Assembly (NCBI GenBank): GCA_029263315.1
Contig: JAJCXR010000023.1
Location: forward strand, 121,514 to 185,513
Length of the DNA stretch: 64,000 bases
From: Acidobacteriota bacterium
GTDB taxonomy: Bacteria; Acidobacteriota; Thermoanaerobaculia; Multivoradales; J023
Reading direction: 5' to 3'
The notes beneath the pieces are model-generated. The model did no database searches. It was not told the origin of the DNA and saw only the letters and a list, made by a program, of their open reading frames with translations. Both the position numbers and the translations under genes were made by a program. Positions 34,371-43,093 of the stretch are shown here, one piece after another (position 1 is the stretch's first letter; every line of letters starts with the position of its first letter).

Positions 34371-35036
34371 ATGAAGATCTTGATCGTCGAAGACTCTGAA
34401 CGACTTCGCCTCAGCCTCAACATAGGGCTCAAGCGAGAGGGTTACGCGGTGGATTTGGCTGCCGATGGTGAAGAAGGACTCGAATTTGCCTTTGCCTATG
34501 ACTATGATGTCATCGTCTTGGATCTGATGATGCCCAAGGTGACAGGTTTAGAAGTACTGAAACAACTGCGCCAAAGAGAGCACCCTGCCTATGTCCTGAT
34601 CTTGTCGGCTAGAGATGCAGTCGATGATCGCGTGCAAGGTCTGGATCTCGGAGCAGATGACTACTTAGTGAAACCATTTTCATTCGATGAGCTCTGCGCT
34701 CGGCTACAAGCTTTGGTCAGGCGTCGGCATCAGATCAAGAATCCCTGTATCAGGCTAGGGAATTTGAGCCTGAATTCAGCAATTCGGCAGGTCACCGCAG
34801 ACGATAAAGCCTTGCCTTTGACTCCGAGCGAATATAGCGTTCTTGAATTCCTCATCTTGCGTCGCGGGCAAGTTTTCTCTAAGGATAGGCTCCTCGAACA
34901 GCTGCATGACAGTGATACCGAAGCCTCCGCCAACCTGATAGAGGTACTTGTCTCGAACGTTCGAAAGAAGTTTCGCTTGGCGGAGGTAGAATGTCCAATT
35001 AAGACGCGCCGCCGCATCGGATACCTCGTCGAATGA
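34371..35036 (+). CDS. OmpR/PhoB-family response regulator (regulator 3), partner of the adjacent kinase
   Basis: The 221-residue protein has an intact receiver (IVEDSE, acceptor in VLDLMMPKVTG, lysine in DYLVKPFSFDEL) and winged helix (LTPSEYSVLEFLILRRGQVFSK, RRRIGYLVE). It is closest in layout to QseB/PmrA-type regulators. The histidine kinase gene starts 16 bases downstream, so the two form an ordinary two-component pair. This is the most likely reader of the TTCAG elements, one of which precedes it. Confidence 0.93.
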   Translation: MKILIVEDSERLRLSLNIGLKREGYAVDLAADGEEGLEFAFAYDYDVIVLDLMMPKVTGLEVLKQLRQREHPAYVLILSARDAVDDRVQGLDLGADDYLVKPFSFDELCARLQALVRRRHQIKNPCIRLGNLSLNSAIRQVTADDKALPLTPSEYSVLEFLILRRGQVFSKDRLLEQLHDSDTEASANLIEVLVSNVRKKFRLAEVECPIKTRRRIGYLVE

Positions 35037-35052
35037 AGGACCGTCCAGGCCA

Positions 35053-36588
35053 ATGCCGCACTCTCTGAAATCTCGTCTCGCTCTCCTGATCCTCATAGGT
35101 CTGGGCTTGCTCCTATCCACAGCGGGTCTCGCCCTGGAGATCTTCGTCACTTCTTGGCTCAGCGCTCAGTTCGACGAGGCTCTAGCGGCCAAGGCACGTG
35201 CTCTTGTGACCCTGACCAAACAAGAAGCAGGGCAAATCGAGCTCGATTTTGCGGACCAGTTCATGCCTGAATTTGAGTCCGTGGACGATCCTGAGTTCTT
35301 TCAAATGTGGATTGACGATTCCATCGTCTTGGAGAGGTCGCGCTCTCTGCTCGAATCAGATCTTCATCGCGAGCCCTCGGTGGAGATCTCAGGAGACGTT
35401 TCGAGCCCTAGATTCCAAAATACGGATTTGCCAGACGGCCGACGTGGCAGGCAAATTCAAATCGACTTTGTCCCACAAATCGACGATGACGAGGACGATG
35501 AAGGCATTGAAGAGGTTTCTAACTCTGCCGTAGGACTGGGCAAGGCCAAGCACGTCGTCACTCTAGTGGTAGCGAAGTCTCGTGAAGAGTTCGATCAACA
35601 GTTACGACTTCTCCGAACAGCAAGTTTACTCATGGTTCTGGCTCTGACCGGAGCAGCGGCCGTACTCATCCTGGCAGCTCTACGACTCGGCCTTCGGCCC
35701 CTCGAAGACATGCAGCATCAAGTACAGGCGCTTGATGAACGGTATCTCGACCAACGTATCGAGCTGCCCAAGGCTCCTGCAGAGCTCGAGCCTGTCGTTC
35801 ACCAACTCAACGGTCTCCTGGCGCGGCTTCACAAGGCATTCCAGCGGGAACGCAGGCTATCTGATGACCTAGCACACGAGTTGCGGACACCGATAGCCGA
35901 GCTCCGCGCCTTGACTGATGTCGGGAGTCGTTGGCCCGGCGACGCCGCTTCGGCCCAGACTTTCTATCAAGCGGCCGGAGACATTGCACTTCAGATGGAG
36001 CGCATCGTCGAACACCTCCTGGCGCTGGCTCGCATGGATGGCGGCCTCGAAACAAGGAAACTTCAAGCTCTCGATGTCAATGCCACGGTAGATCAACTAT
36101 GGCGGGCACACGAGGTGCAAGCCCGCCAACGGGACTTGACCTTCCGTGCCGACATCGCTTCGGGTAGTCGAATCATCACCGACCCGGCGAAGCTGCAGAT
36201 GATCCTCACTAATCTCTTCGACAATGCCGCATCCTACGCGGCTCCCGGTAGTGAGGTAGAATGTGCTTTCCGGCGGGAAGCCGAAGGATTTTCTCTTTCT
36301 GTGAGTAATCGAGCAGATGACATAGAGGCCAAAGACCTGCCTCTTCTCTTCGACCGGTTCTGGCGAAAGGACCCCGCTCGCTCGGATTCCCTGCATACGG
36401 GCCTTGGCCTCTCACTGGCACGTTCCTTTGCTGAATTGCTTGAGCTAGAGCTCGATGCCAGGCTCGAGGCAGATCACCTTTTGGTCTTGCGGATCAGGGG
36501 CCGAGAATTTCCGCTGGACTCGGCAGAAGACGACTCCGTCAGCACCAACTCCTTCCACGACCCGGATCACTCAGACCTACAATGCTGA
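35053..36588 (+). CDS. HAMP-domain sensor histidine kinase with an acidic periplasmic patch
   Basis: The 511-residue protein has a first membrane helix (about 8-30), a periplasmic domain (31-190), a second helix (about 193-213), HAMP (to about 262), an H-box with H275 in DDLAHELRTPIAEL and an HATPase domain (N-box LTNLFDNAASYA, G2 HTGLGLSLA). The periplasmic domain holds a run of Asp and Glu at about 143-154. PhoQ-type sensors use such acidic patches to sense cations or cationic peptides near the membrane, so this kinase may do the same (inference). It pairs with regulator 3. Confidence 0.92.
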   Translation: MPHSLKSRLALLILIGLGLLLSTAGLALEIFVTSWLSAQFDEALAAKARALVTLTKQEAGQIELDFADQFMPEFESVDDPEFFQMWIDDSIVLERSRSLLESDLHREPSVEISGDVSSPRFQNTDLPDGRRGRQIQIDFVPQIDDDEDDEGIEEVSNSAVGLGKAKHVVTLVVAKSREEFDQQLRLLRTASLLMVLALTGAAAVLILAALRLGLRPLEDMQHQVQALDERYLDQRIELPKAPAELEPVVHQLNGLLARLHKAFQRERRLSDDLAHELRTPIAELRALTDVGSRWPGDAASAQTFYQAAGDIALQMERIVEHLLALARMDGGLETRKLQALDVNATVDQLWRAHEVQARQRDLTFRADIASGSRIITDPAKLQMILTNLFDNAASYAAPGSEVECAFRREAEGFSLSVSNRADDIEAKDLPLLFDRFWRKDPARSDSLHTGLGLSLARSFAELLELELDARLEADHLLVLRIRGREFPLDSAEDDSVSTNSFHDPDHSDLQC

Positions 36589-36643
36589 CTCCTCTGGCTC
36601 CAGCTCCGCAGGGCTCTGTTTGCCGCAGAGCAGCAAGCCTCCG

Positions 36644-39325
36644 ATGAGATCTGCGAGTCTCCTTCCCGTACCCCTTTCTTTCTGCCTATGTATCGGTTTG
36701 TTAGCGGCTGCTGGCGAAGGAACCGAGGATGCAACCATCTGCTTTTGGGTGCTGGACTCGGTTAGAGAGATACCAATCCAAGGCGCTACTGTAGTTCTTC
36801 GAGCTCCGGGGTCAAAGAACGACGCAGATAGCTCCGCGCCATCGGACCCCTCGGGTTCACTCTGTGTTGAATCGTCTCTGCTCCATGGAGACATCGGATT
36901 AGATGGCCCATCGCGTCCAACTTCAAGGGTGCCTCTACAGGTAACTCATCCCGACTATCTTCCGGCCGTTCTCGGCTTCGATGCGCTCCCAGATGACCTC
37001 AATCTTTTCATGACACCTCGGCAGCCGGTGTATCAAGACACGGTCACCGTTCAAGGCATGGACTCAGCTTTAGATTCAAGTGCACTGAGCCAACATATCT
37101 CTACTGACTCGGAAACCTCCGTCTTTCTCGGCAATGCCGCCGAGGCCCTAGAGAGCGTGACTGGAGTCGAAGTTCTTCGCAGCTCAGGAGAAGCCGATCG
37201 GATCTTGATCCGAGGCGGAGAGAGCAGACTCGTAGCTACACGTCTCGACGGTGAAACATTGACCTCTTTGGACGGCATCGAGCGTAGCGCTGGACTCGCA
37301 GAAATTCCCTTTGATTTCCTTGAGCTTGCTAAAGTCAACAAGGTTGGAAAACCAGAACAGGATATCGGGGGCATTGCTGGAGCCGTCGACTTGGTCACCC
37401 GAGCACCACCCAACGATCCGACTACTGAAATCCGACTCTCGGGAGGGCGTGAACCCTTATCAGATGGATCGTCATCAGCGATTTCGACGTCGATCGGCCG
37501 AAGGGCTGCTGACGGTCGGATTGGCTGGCTACTTTCGGCCGCGAATTACGCGAACGACCGGGCTGCAGAACAGCTTCATCAGCGTTACGACGCCCTCCAA
37601 CTGCAACGGCTCGACCTCCGTTTCCTCGACTGGAAACAAAAGAGGCAAGGCTATTTGCTGAGCACCGACATCGTTCCTAACCAGCAGACGAGTTTTCGTC
37701 TCCGCGGACTCTCTTCTCAGACGAACCTGCACGAGCTGCGGACTCGTACCAAGATCGACCTAGCCGACGATGAAGCCGAGCGCGAGCTGAAAAACAGTCT
37801 TCTCAAACGCAGTCTCGAATCATGGAGTCTGGAGGAGGTTCGACAAGTCTCAGACTTTGGTTTTGTGGCCAGGGTTACCTACCAGATCGTCTCAGCCAAG
37901 GAGCCCGGTCGACGGGATACGAGCTTTATCCTCGAGGGCCTTCCTTTGGCCTTCGGGGACTCATTCGGGGACTTGGCCCGTCTAGCGGCTTCGAGCTCCA
38001 CAGATCGCTACTTCCTCGACAAGATTGGAGTTGAAGACAACTTCCTCGGAGACGAAACCTGGTCCGGCGCCTTCGATGTTTTCCGACCGCTGCGCTACGG
38101 CAAACAACGCAGCGGACTTTGGAAGATAGGAGTGAAGATCAGGAGCAAGTCGCGGCGGCGTGATACGACGACTCGACTTTTCAGAGCCGCCGATTTAGTT
38201 CCCCTCGAGGGACTCTCAACATCCGGCCGTCACCTTTCCAGCGATCGGTATGATCTCGGTGTCTCGGTCGATTCCGAGGCTGTAGCCAACCTGATCGAAG
38301 ATTTGGGTCTAGAAGGTGATCGGTCCGTTGAAGAAGACGCTGGTGACTATACTGCCCGAGAAAACACGGCAGCAGCGTTTGTCCAATTCGACCTTCCTCT
38401 TTCAGATCGCGCAACTTGGTCTGCCGGCCTTCGCTTCGATAGAACAGCAACCGAATATTCCGGTTTTTCAGTAGTCACAGGCGATAGTCTCTCCGCAGAG
38501 CTCGAATCAACAGGTGGTCAGCGATCCGAGACGGCCCTGGTGCCAAGCATGTCATTGGCTCTAAGCCTTGGGCCGCAAACAAGGCTCACTCTTTCCGCAG
38601 GTCGCCGCCTCGCCCGACCCAACTACTACGATCTAGTGCCTTTCGAGCTAGTCGACGGGGACGATCAAGAGATCGAGCTTGGAAACGCGGATCTAAGGTC
38701 GACGGTGGCAACTGCATTCGATGCGGCCTGGGAGTGGAACGGTTCGAGTGGGCAACATCTAGCCTTGGTTTTCTTCTCGCAACAGCTCGAGGATTTCATC
38801 TACCGACAACGAACCGTCGCGCCCAGAATGGGTGGGCTGTTCGAGCTCAACCAGCCCCTAAATGGTCCAGAGGCTCACCTCTATGGAGCCGAGCTAGCTT
38901 GGCGAAGCCAACTCGGCCCAAAGCCACTGGGTTTAAGGGCAGATTTGGGCCTGAGCTGGACCTCATCGAGTACGGAGATACCCGATCGATTCGATCGTCC
39001 TCGACTTCCGGGGCAAGCTGAGTGGTCGATTCAATCTGCGCTTCGCTGGCATAGCGGCCCATTCGCCCTCAACTTGCGCGCTCACTATCTCTCTGATTCC
39101 CTAATCGAATTGGGAGCATCGAGGACCGAAGACACTTTCCGAGAAGAACGCCTTCGAGTCCATGCCGACGCCTCCTACATTTTGACGGAGAGATGCCGTC
39201 TTGTGCTTCAAGCACGCAACCTAACGAAGGCGTCTGAGAAAATCATCGAGGCCAATGAGCAGCATCTTAGATTTGAGGAAGTTCTCGGTCAGAGCTGGAG
39301 TCTAGGCCTTCACATCAATTTCTAG
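36644..39325 (+). CDS. TonB-dependent outer-membrane receptor with N-terminal carboxypeptidase-like domain
   Basis: The product is about 893 residues from ATG 36644, which begins a signal peptide (LLPVPLSFCLCIGLLAAAGEG); the ribosome site is weak. A carboxypeptidase-regulatory-like domain (about 25-120, IPIQGATVVLRAP, DPSGSLCVES) is followed by the plug (about 140-255, GNAAEALESVTGVEVLRSSG and DRILIRGGESRLVATRLDG) and a 22-stranded barrel ending in GQSWSLGLHINF with the terminal phenylalanine. The ligand is unknown. It follows the kinase by 55 bases and is the last gene of the regulator 3 operon. No typical TonB box was picked out with certainty. Confidence 0.9.
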   Translation: MRSASLLPVPLSFCLCIGLLAAAGEGTEDATICFWVLDSVREIPIQGATVVLRAPGSKNDADSSAPSDPSGSLCVESSLLHGDIGLDGPSRPTSRVPLQVTHPDYLPAVLGFDALPDDLNLFMTPRQPVYQDTVTVQGMDSALDSSALSQHISTDSETSVFLGNAAEALESVTGVEVLRSSGEADRILIRGGESRLVATRLDGETLTSLDGIERSAGLAEIPFDFLELAKVNKVGKPEQDIGGIAGAVDLVTRAPPNDPTTEIRLSGGREPLSDGSSSAISTSIGRRAADGRIGWLLSAANYANDRAAEQLHQRYDALQLQRLDLRFLDWKQKRQGYLLSTDIVPNQQTSFRLRGLSSQTNLHELRTRTKIDLADDEAERELKNSLLKRSLESWSLEEVRQVSDFGFVARVTYQIVSAKEPGRRDTSFILEGLPLAFGDSFGDLARLAASSSTDRYFLDKIGVEDNFLGDETWSGAFDVFRPLRYGKQRSGLWKIGVKIRSKSRRRDTTTRLFRAADLVPLEGLSTSGRHLSSDRYDLGVSVDSEAVANLIEDLGLEGDRSVEEDAGDYTARENTAAAFVQFDLPLSDRATWSAGLRFDRTATEYSGFSVVTGDSLSAELESTGGQRSETALVPSMSLALSLGPQTRLTLSAGRRLARPNYYDLVPFELVDGDDQEIELGNADLRSTVATAFDAAWEWNGSSGQHLALVFFSQQLEDFIYRQRTVAPRMGGLFELNQPLNGPEAHLYGAELAWRSQLGPKPLGLRADLGLSWTSSSTEIPDRFDRPRLPGQAEWSIQSALRWHSGPFALNLRAHYLSDSLIELGASRTEDTFREERLRVHADASYILTERCRLVLQARNLTKASEKIIEANEQHLRFEEVLGQSWSLGLHINF

Positions 39326-39360
39326 AATTTGGAATCACCAAGACCCCACGGCCGCGTTAG

Positions 39361-39480
39361 GTAGTGCCCAGTAAAAGAGTCCTTGGGCGCTCAGGGCGTC
39401 GGCTTCGAGATCCGGCGTCCGGTAGCGACGGGCCGGATCCAAGGCCCCATGGAACCAGTACAAAACCTCATCTAGATCCA
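39361..39480 (-). pseudogene. Fragment of a CHAT-TPR gene (TPR part only)
   Basis: On the minus strand this 120-base stretch reads LDEVLYWFHGALDPARRYRTPDLEADALSA, with further residues in FYW. It matches LDEASSRFHRALDLARRQGAPDLEADALSA of the intact CHAT protein at 21693-21812. The nucleotide match is also strong, including 19 identical bases in a row, with one small gap. No upstream or downstream part of the gene is recognisable in order, so this is a broken copy. It lies just outside the right end of the AT-richer envelope block, while the intact gene lies just outside the left end. Confidence 0.75.
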
Positions 39481-39653
39481 GAGCGCGTCGCATAGCAGCT
39501 CCTTCGAAGGCACGGCGGGATCGCGTTGCGAAACCCATGATAACCCGCGCCGATCGACCATCTGGCGCCCCGTGTCTGTTGTAGAGGGTAGGACCCACCC
39601 GATCAACGGAGCTTCGCCTTCGCCAACTGTCCATCTTGACTAGGAGCTTTTTC

Positions 39654-41426
39654 ATGCGCAGCCTGACACCCCGACGCCGCCTCCGGAGCCTGTTAGAGGC
39701 CACCGTGCGCCTCGCTTGGGTCGCCACGACCGTTTTCACCTTGCTGGTTGTCCAGGCGATTCCTGCCGAGGCCTGCGTCGGGCCGCCGCCCGAGCCTTTC
39801 TGCACCAAGACCTTGCAGCTGGCCATCGCCGGCCCACCGGTGATTCTCCTGCCGGGCGGTGGCTCCTTCGACGTCCCAGCCCTGGTCTACATCTCGCTGA
39901 TGGACTTTCCTCCCGGCTTCGGTATCTGTCCCGCCGGCCCCTATGCCGTCGACATCCAGATCGACGCCACCTGTAGCGGCGGTGGCAACGGCGCAGGTCA
40001 GTTGCTCGGCGCCGCCGTGGTCAGCGGCTACAACGAGCTCACCGTTCCGCTCATGGTGCCCGCGGGAGGGGCTCGGCGTTGCCTTCTCTCCGCCACCGCA
40101 ACCCTGACCCTGACCGACGGCATGGTGTTGACGGAAACCGCCGACAACGTCGCCTGCCTGGCGGAGCCGGCACCCGGCATGGCCGACCAACCCCGTCTCG
40201 ACTTACGCAGAGTGGGCCCCGCCGGCGGCGAGATCTCCCGCACCCATCCCGGCGACCCGTCGGTTGTTGTCTACGAGATCACCAACAATGATCCAAGCGA
40301 GAGCTTCAGCGGCATGATCACGGTCGACTCCCTCAATGAATCTCGACAACCGTCCTTCGCCGGGCCCATGCCTCCCGGCACCGCGGTGGTCTCGATCTCC
40401 GACCCCGTGCAAGGGGACAACTTCCCGATCAGCCTGCTGTTGGGAGAATCGCTGGCGCCGGAAGGGCCGCCTGTAGCTGCGAGCTGTATCGCCCTGCCGG
40501 CCGATCCCATGGACCCCACGGTGCCCCTCGAGTCGCTTGCCCTGGCCCTGGACCCCAGCGAGACGGCCTTTTTCATCGTCAGCTCCCGACATTGGGGCAT
40601 GTGTGCGGACGGCAGTTGCGGACGCTCGACGGTCTCCCTCGAAGGCCTCTTCGGGGACGCCTCGCCGGGCTTCGCCTGCAGCGGATTTGTCACCGCCGTC
40701 GACACCTCGGTGCCCGCCACCCATGACTGCCCCGACTCCGGCGAGGTGGCCGAGATATTGCCGCCGATGGACCCGGTGAAGCTGACCGCCTCGGCCTCAC
40801 CCCATCCGGGAATCGAGATCGAGGTCGAAACCACCCTCAGCCAAGCTGCCCTGTTCGTCAACAAGGTACCGACCGATCCACCGCTCCACTTCTCCGACCT
40901 GTGGAGCCCCCATGGAGGTCGCATCCAACCGCAATTTGTCGGCACGTTCAACGTCGATTCCTTCTTTGATATCAGCTTCCAGATCGACCTCTCTCCTGGC
41001 GACAACAATCCGCCAGCGAGCGTTGAAACCGTCGATTTCGACTTCTCCGGAGCGCCGACGGGCTATAGCTCGACGGCTCCCTTTGTTGTGCCCAAGGTGA
41101 AAGTCCAATGGACCCAGAAGGATGGCCTTCACCAGGCCTTCTTCAGCCCGACACTGCAATTCAATGCCGTTGCCATCGACAATCTCGGCAATCGGCGACG
41201 CCTGACCTTCACCGACATCAGCTTTGCTCTCCTTCCTGGCGGCACGGGCTTCAGCGGTGGCTTGAGCGGAGGTAGCGCGGAACCCGGGGCCGGCAATACG
41301 TTCCAGGCCGTCGAGCTGGCGATCGACCTCTCCGGCTTCCTTTCCCCTGAGCCCCTAGATTCGCTTCAGTTCACCGACGGCTTTGAATCCGGCAACGTCA
41401 GCAGGTGGTCCAGCAGCTCGCCCTGA
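39654..41426 (+). CDS. Large secreted protein with DGFESG-type C-terminal tail
   Basis: ATG 39654 with TAGGAG 7 bases upstream gives 590 residues. A signal peptide follows a basic start (RRRLRSLLEATVRLAWVATTVFTLLVVQAIPAEA). The mature protein is strand-rich with paired cysteines and two or three immunoglobulin-like modules (for example PSVVVYEITNNDPSESFSG). It ends in FTDGFESGNVSRWSSSSP. Tails of the form F-x-DGFE-x-G-(D/N)-x-x-x-W-S recur on secreted proteins of Acidobacteriota and some gamma-proteobacteria, as I recall, and may be a sorting signal. No enzyme domain was recognised. A sigma/anti-sigma pair follows 65 bases later. Confidence 0.8.
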   Translation: MRSLTPRRRLRSLLEATVRLAWVATTVFTLLVVQAIPAEACVGPPPEPFCTKTLQLAIAGPPVILLPGGGSFDVPALVYISLMDFPPGFGICPAGPYAVDIQIDATCSGGGNGAGQLLGAAVVSGYNELTVPLMVPAGGARRCLLSATATLTLTDGMVLTETADNVACLAEPAPGMADQPRLDLRRVGPAGGEISRTHPGDPSVVVYEITNNDPSESFSGMITVDSLNESRQPSFAGPMPPGTAVVSISDPVQGDNFPISLLLGESLAPEGPPVAASCIALPADPMDPTVPLESLALALDPSETAFFIVSSRHWGMCADGSCGRSTVSLEGLFGDASPGFACSGFVTAVDTSVPATHDCPDSGEVAEILPPMDPVKLTASASPHPGIEIEVETTLSQAALFVNKVPTDPPLHFSDLWSPHGGRIQPQFVGTFNVDSFFDISFQIDLSPGDNNPPASVETVDFDFSGAPTGYSSTAPFVVPKVKVQWTQKDGLHQAFFSPTLQFNAVAIDNLGNRRRLTFTDISFALLPGGTGFSGGLSGGSAEPGAGNTFQAVELAIDLSGFLSPEPLDSLQFTDGFESGNVSRWSSSSP

Positions 41427-41491
41427 GTCGGAGAGGGCTGCGCTGGACACCGAGACGGCCCCTGCTATAGTCCCCGTAGGAGGCCCGAGAC

Positions 41492-42370
41492 GTGTCAGTG
41501 ATCAAGCTCTTTCGGCGTCCGAAGGCAGCCCCGGAAGAGCCTTCGGACACCGCTTTGCTGGCCCTGTTCGAGAGGGACCCGGAGGCTGCTTGGGATCTCT
41601 TCATCGATCGCTACTCAGGACTCATGCTGGCCACCCTGCATCATCTGGGCTTTGACCACGACGGGGTCATGGACCGTTTTGTCTACCTGTGTGAAAAGCT
41701 CTCCGAGAATCAATTCCGGCGCCTGCGGAGCGTTCGCTTTGCCGGCCAGCGGGGTGACCTGGAGCCCTGGTTGCGCACCGTCGTCAAACATCTATCGGTC
41801 AGCTGGGCGTGGTCGGTGCACGGTCGACGCCGTCTCTTCAAGTCCATCCGCCGACTTTCGGGGCGGCATCAGCGCATCTTCGAGCTCTACTTTTGGGGCG
41901 GCCTCACCCCGTCCCAGGTGCGGGAGCAGCTCAGTGTCGAGGAACATGGTGAGATCGATTTGCTGGTGGTCCTCGACGCCCTGGAGCACATCTTCGGCAA
42001 CCTCGACAGCCATCAGACGTGGCGCCTGATGAGCCAGTTGATGCGGTATCGAGAGACGGTCCCCATCGCCGACATGGATACGGCAACCCCCATCGTCTTC
42101 GAGCCCAGGGACGGCAAGGCAGACCCGGAGCATGCCCTGTTGCGGCGCGAACGCCAACGCAGCATCGAAAGCGCCCTGGCCAGCCTCGAGCCCAGGCAGC
42201 GCCTAGTCCTGCAGCTGCGCTATGACGACGCCCTACCCCTGGCCGAGGTGGCGACCCTCCTCGGCTTGAGCCTATCGGCGGTGAAGATGTCGATCCGCCA
42301 GGGCCTCGACCGCCTGCGGGCTGTGCTGCGCGAGCAAGACGAAGAAGGAAGTACACCGTGTCCTGCCTGA
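41492..42370 (+). CDS. ECF-like sigma factor with two region-4-like segments
   Basis: GTG 41492 has TAGGAGG 8 bases upstream. The 292-residue protein has a sigma-region-2-like N terminus (about 20-110) and a clear C-terminal region 4 (about 225-280; LEPRQRLVLQLRYDDALPLAEVATLLGLSLSAVKMSIRQGLDRLR). Between them, residues 117-147 (RLSGRHQRIFELYFWGGLTPSQVREQL) also look like region 4, so the protein seems to carry two such modules. Known ECF factors are about 170-200 residues with one. The next gene codes a zinc-finger anti-sigma factor and overlaps by 13 bases. Confidence 0.85.
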   Translation: MSVIKLFRRPKAAPEEPSDTALLALFERDPEAAWDLFIDRYSGLMLATLHHLGFDHDGVMDRFVYLCEKLSENQFRRLRSVRFAGQRGDLEPWLRTVVKHLSVSWAWSVHGRRRLFKSIRRLSGRHQRIFELYFWGGLTPSQVREQLSVEEHGEIDLLVVLDALEHIFGNLDSHQTWRLMSQLMRYRETVPIADMDTATPIVFEPRDGKADPEHALLRRERQRSIESALASLEPRQRLVLQLRYDDALPLAEVATLLGLSLSAVKMSIRQGLDRLRAVLREQDEEGSTPCPA

Positions 42371-43050
42371 GCCCGCAACCGCCAACCGAGGAAAGGCTGG
42401 ACGCCTTCTTGCGAGGTCGGCTCGACGGGGCCGCCCGCAGCCGTTTAGAAACTCACCTCAGTCAGTGCGACGCCTGCCGCCGCCGCCTAGTGCAGGCGCA
42501 TCGCTTGGGTCAGCCGCTGGACGCCGAAGGGGAAGCGCCGGTCGAGTTGCCGGAGGAGCTGGAGCAGCGGGTCAAAGCCATGGGTCGAAGGTCAGGGCGA
42601 CGGCAAAGCGTTCGTTGGGCCGCTTGGGCCAGAGCCGGCGCGGCATTGGCAACCGCTGCCCTGTTGCTCATTGTCCTAGGACGTCTGCGACTGTCGGCAC
42701 CGACCGTTTATTCCTTTCAAGCCACAGATCCCACCACCTTGAGGGCCGAAGAGGTCCCATCCGCCTGGCAAGACCTGCAGCCGGCGGACGGTAGCCGCCT
42801 GTCGGGAAACGAGATCGAGCTCGCTTGGACCCTGACGACGACACCACGTCGCCTCACCGTCACCGTGCTCGATGGCTTGGGCAACATCCGGCTGCGCACC
42901 ACCGTCGACGGCGGGCGGATGAAGTTGACCTCCGAGGACCTGTCGCCACCGCCGCAGGGCAGGACCCAACTCTACTGGTACCTCACCGCCCAGCTGATGG
43001 ACGGAACGGCGTTGGAGTCGGAGATCTCGGGCTTCAGCTGGCAACCCTGA
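42358..43050 (+). CDS. Membrane anti-sigma factor with zf-HC2 zinc finger
   Basis: The 230-residue protein starts at GTG 42358 inside the sigma gene. The N-terminal H-x3-C-x2-C motif is visible in THLSQCDACRRRL, one membrane helix lies at about 88-108, and the outside part (about 115-230) forms a beta-rich domain resembling an immunoglobulin or FN3 fold. It would hold the sigma factor at the membrane and release it on an envelope signal. The overlap and order are those of a standard sigma/anti-sigma pair. Confidence 0.87.
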   Translation: MSCLSPQPPTEERLDAFLRGRLDGAARSRLETHLSQCDACRRRLVQAHRLGQPLDAEGEAPVELPEELEQRVKAMGRRSGRRQSVRWAAWARAGAALATAALLLIVLGRLRLSAPTVYSFQATDPTTLRAEEVPSAWQDLQPADGSRLSGNEIELAWTLTTTPRRLTVTVLDGLGNIRLRTTVDGGRMKLTSEDLSPPPQGRTQLYWYLTAQLMDGTALESEISGFSWQP

Positions 43051-43093
43051 GCCCCGGCACCCAGTAACGAGGCCGACAACGCAACGAGGGGCC

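Noticed and set aside
39335..39826. A 163-residue minus-strand gene
   Set aside because: Only the part at 39361-39480 resembles a protein (the CHAT-TPR fragment); the rest is basic, low-complexity and antisense to the signal peptide of the secreted protein. A faint resemblance of 39540-39590 to another TPR of the CHAT protein is in the wrong order and too weak to use.
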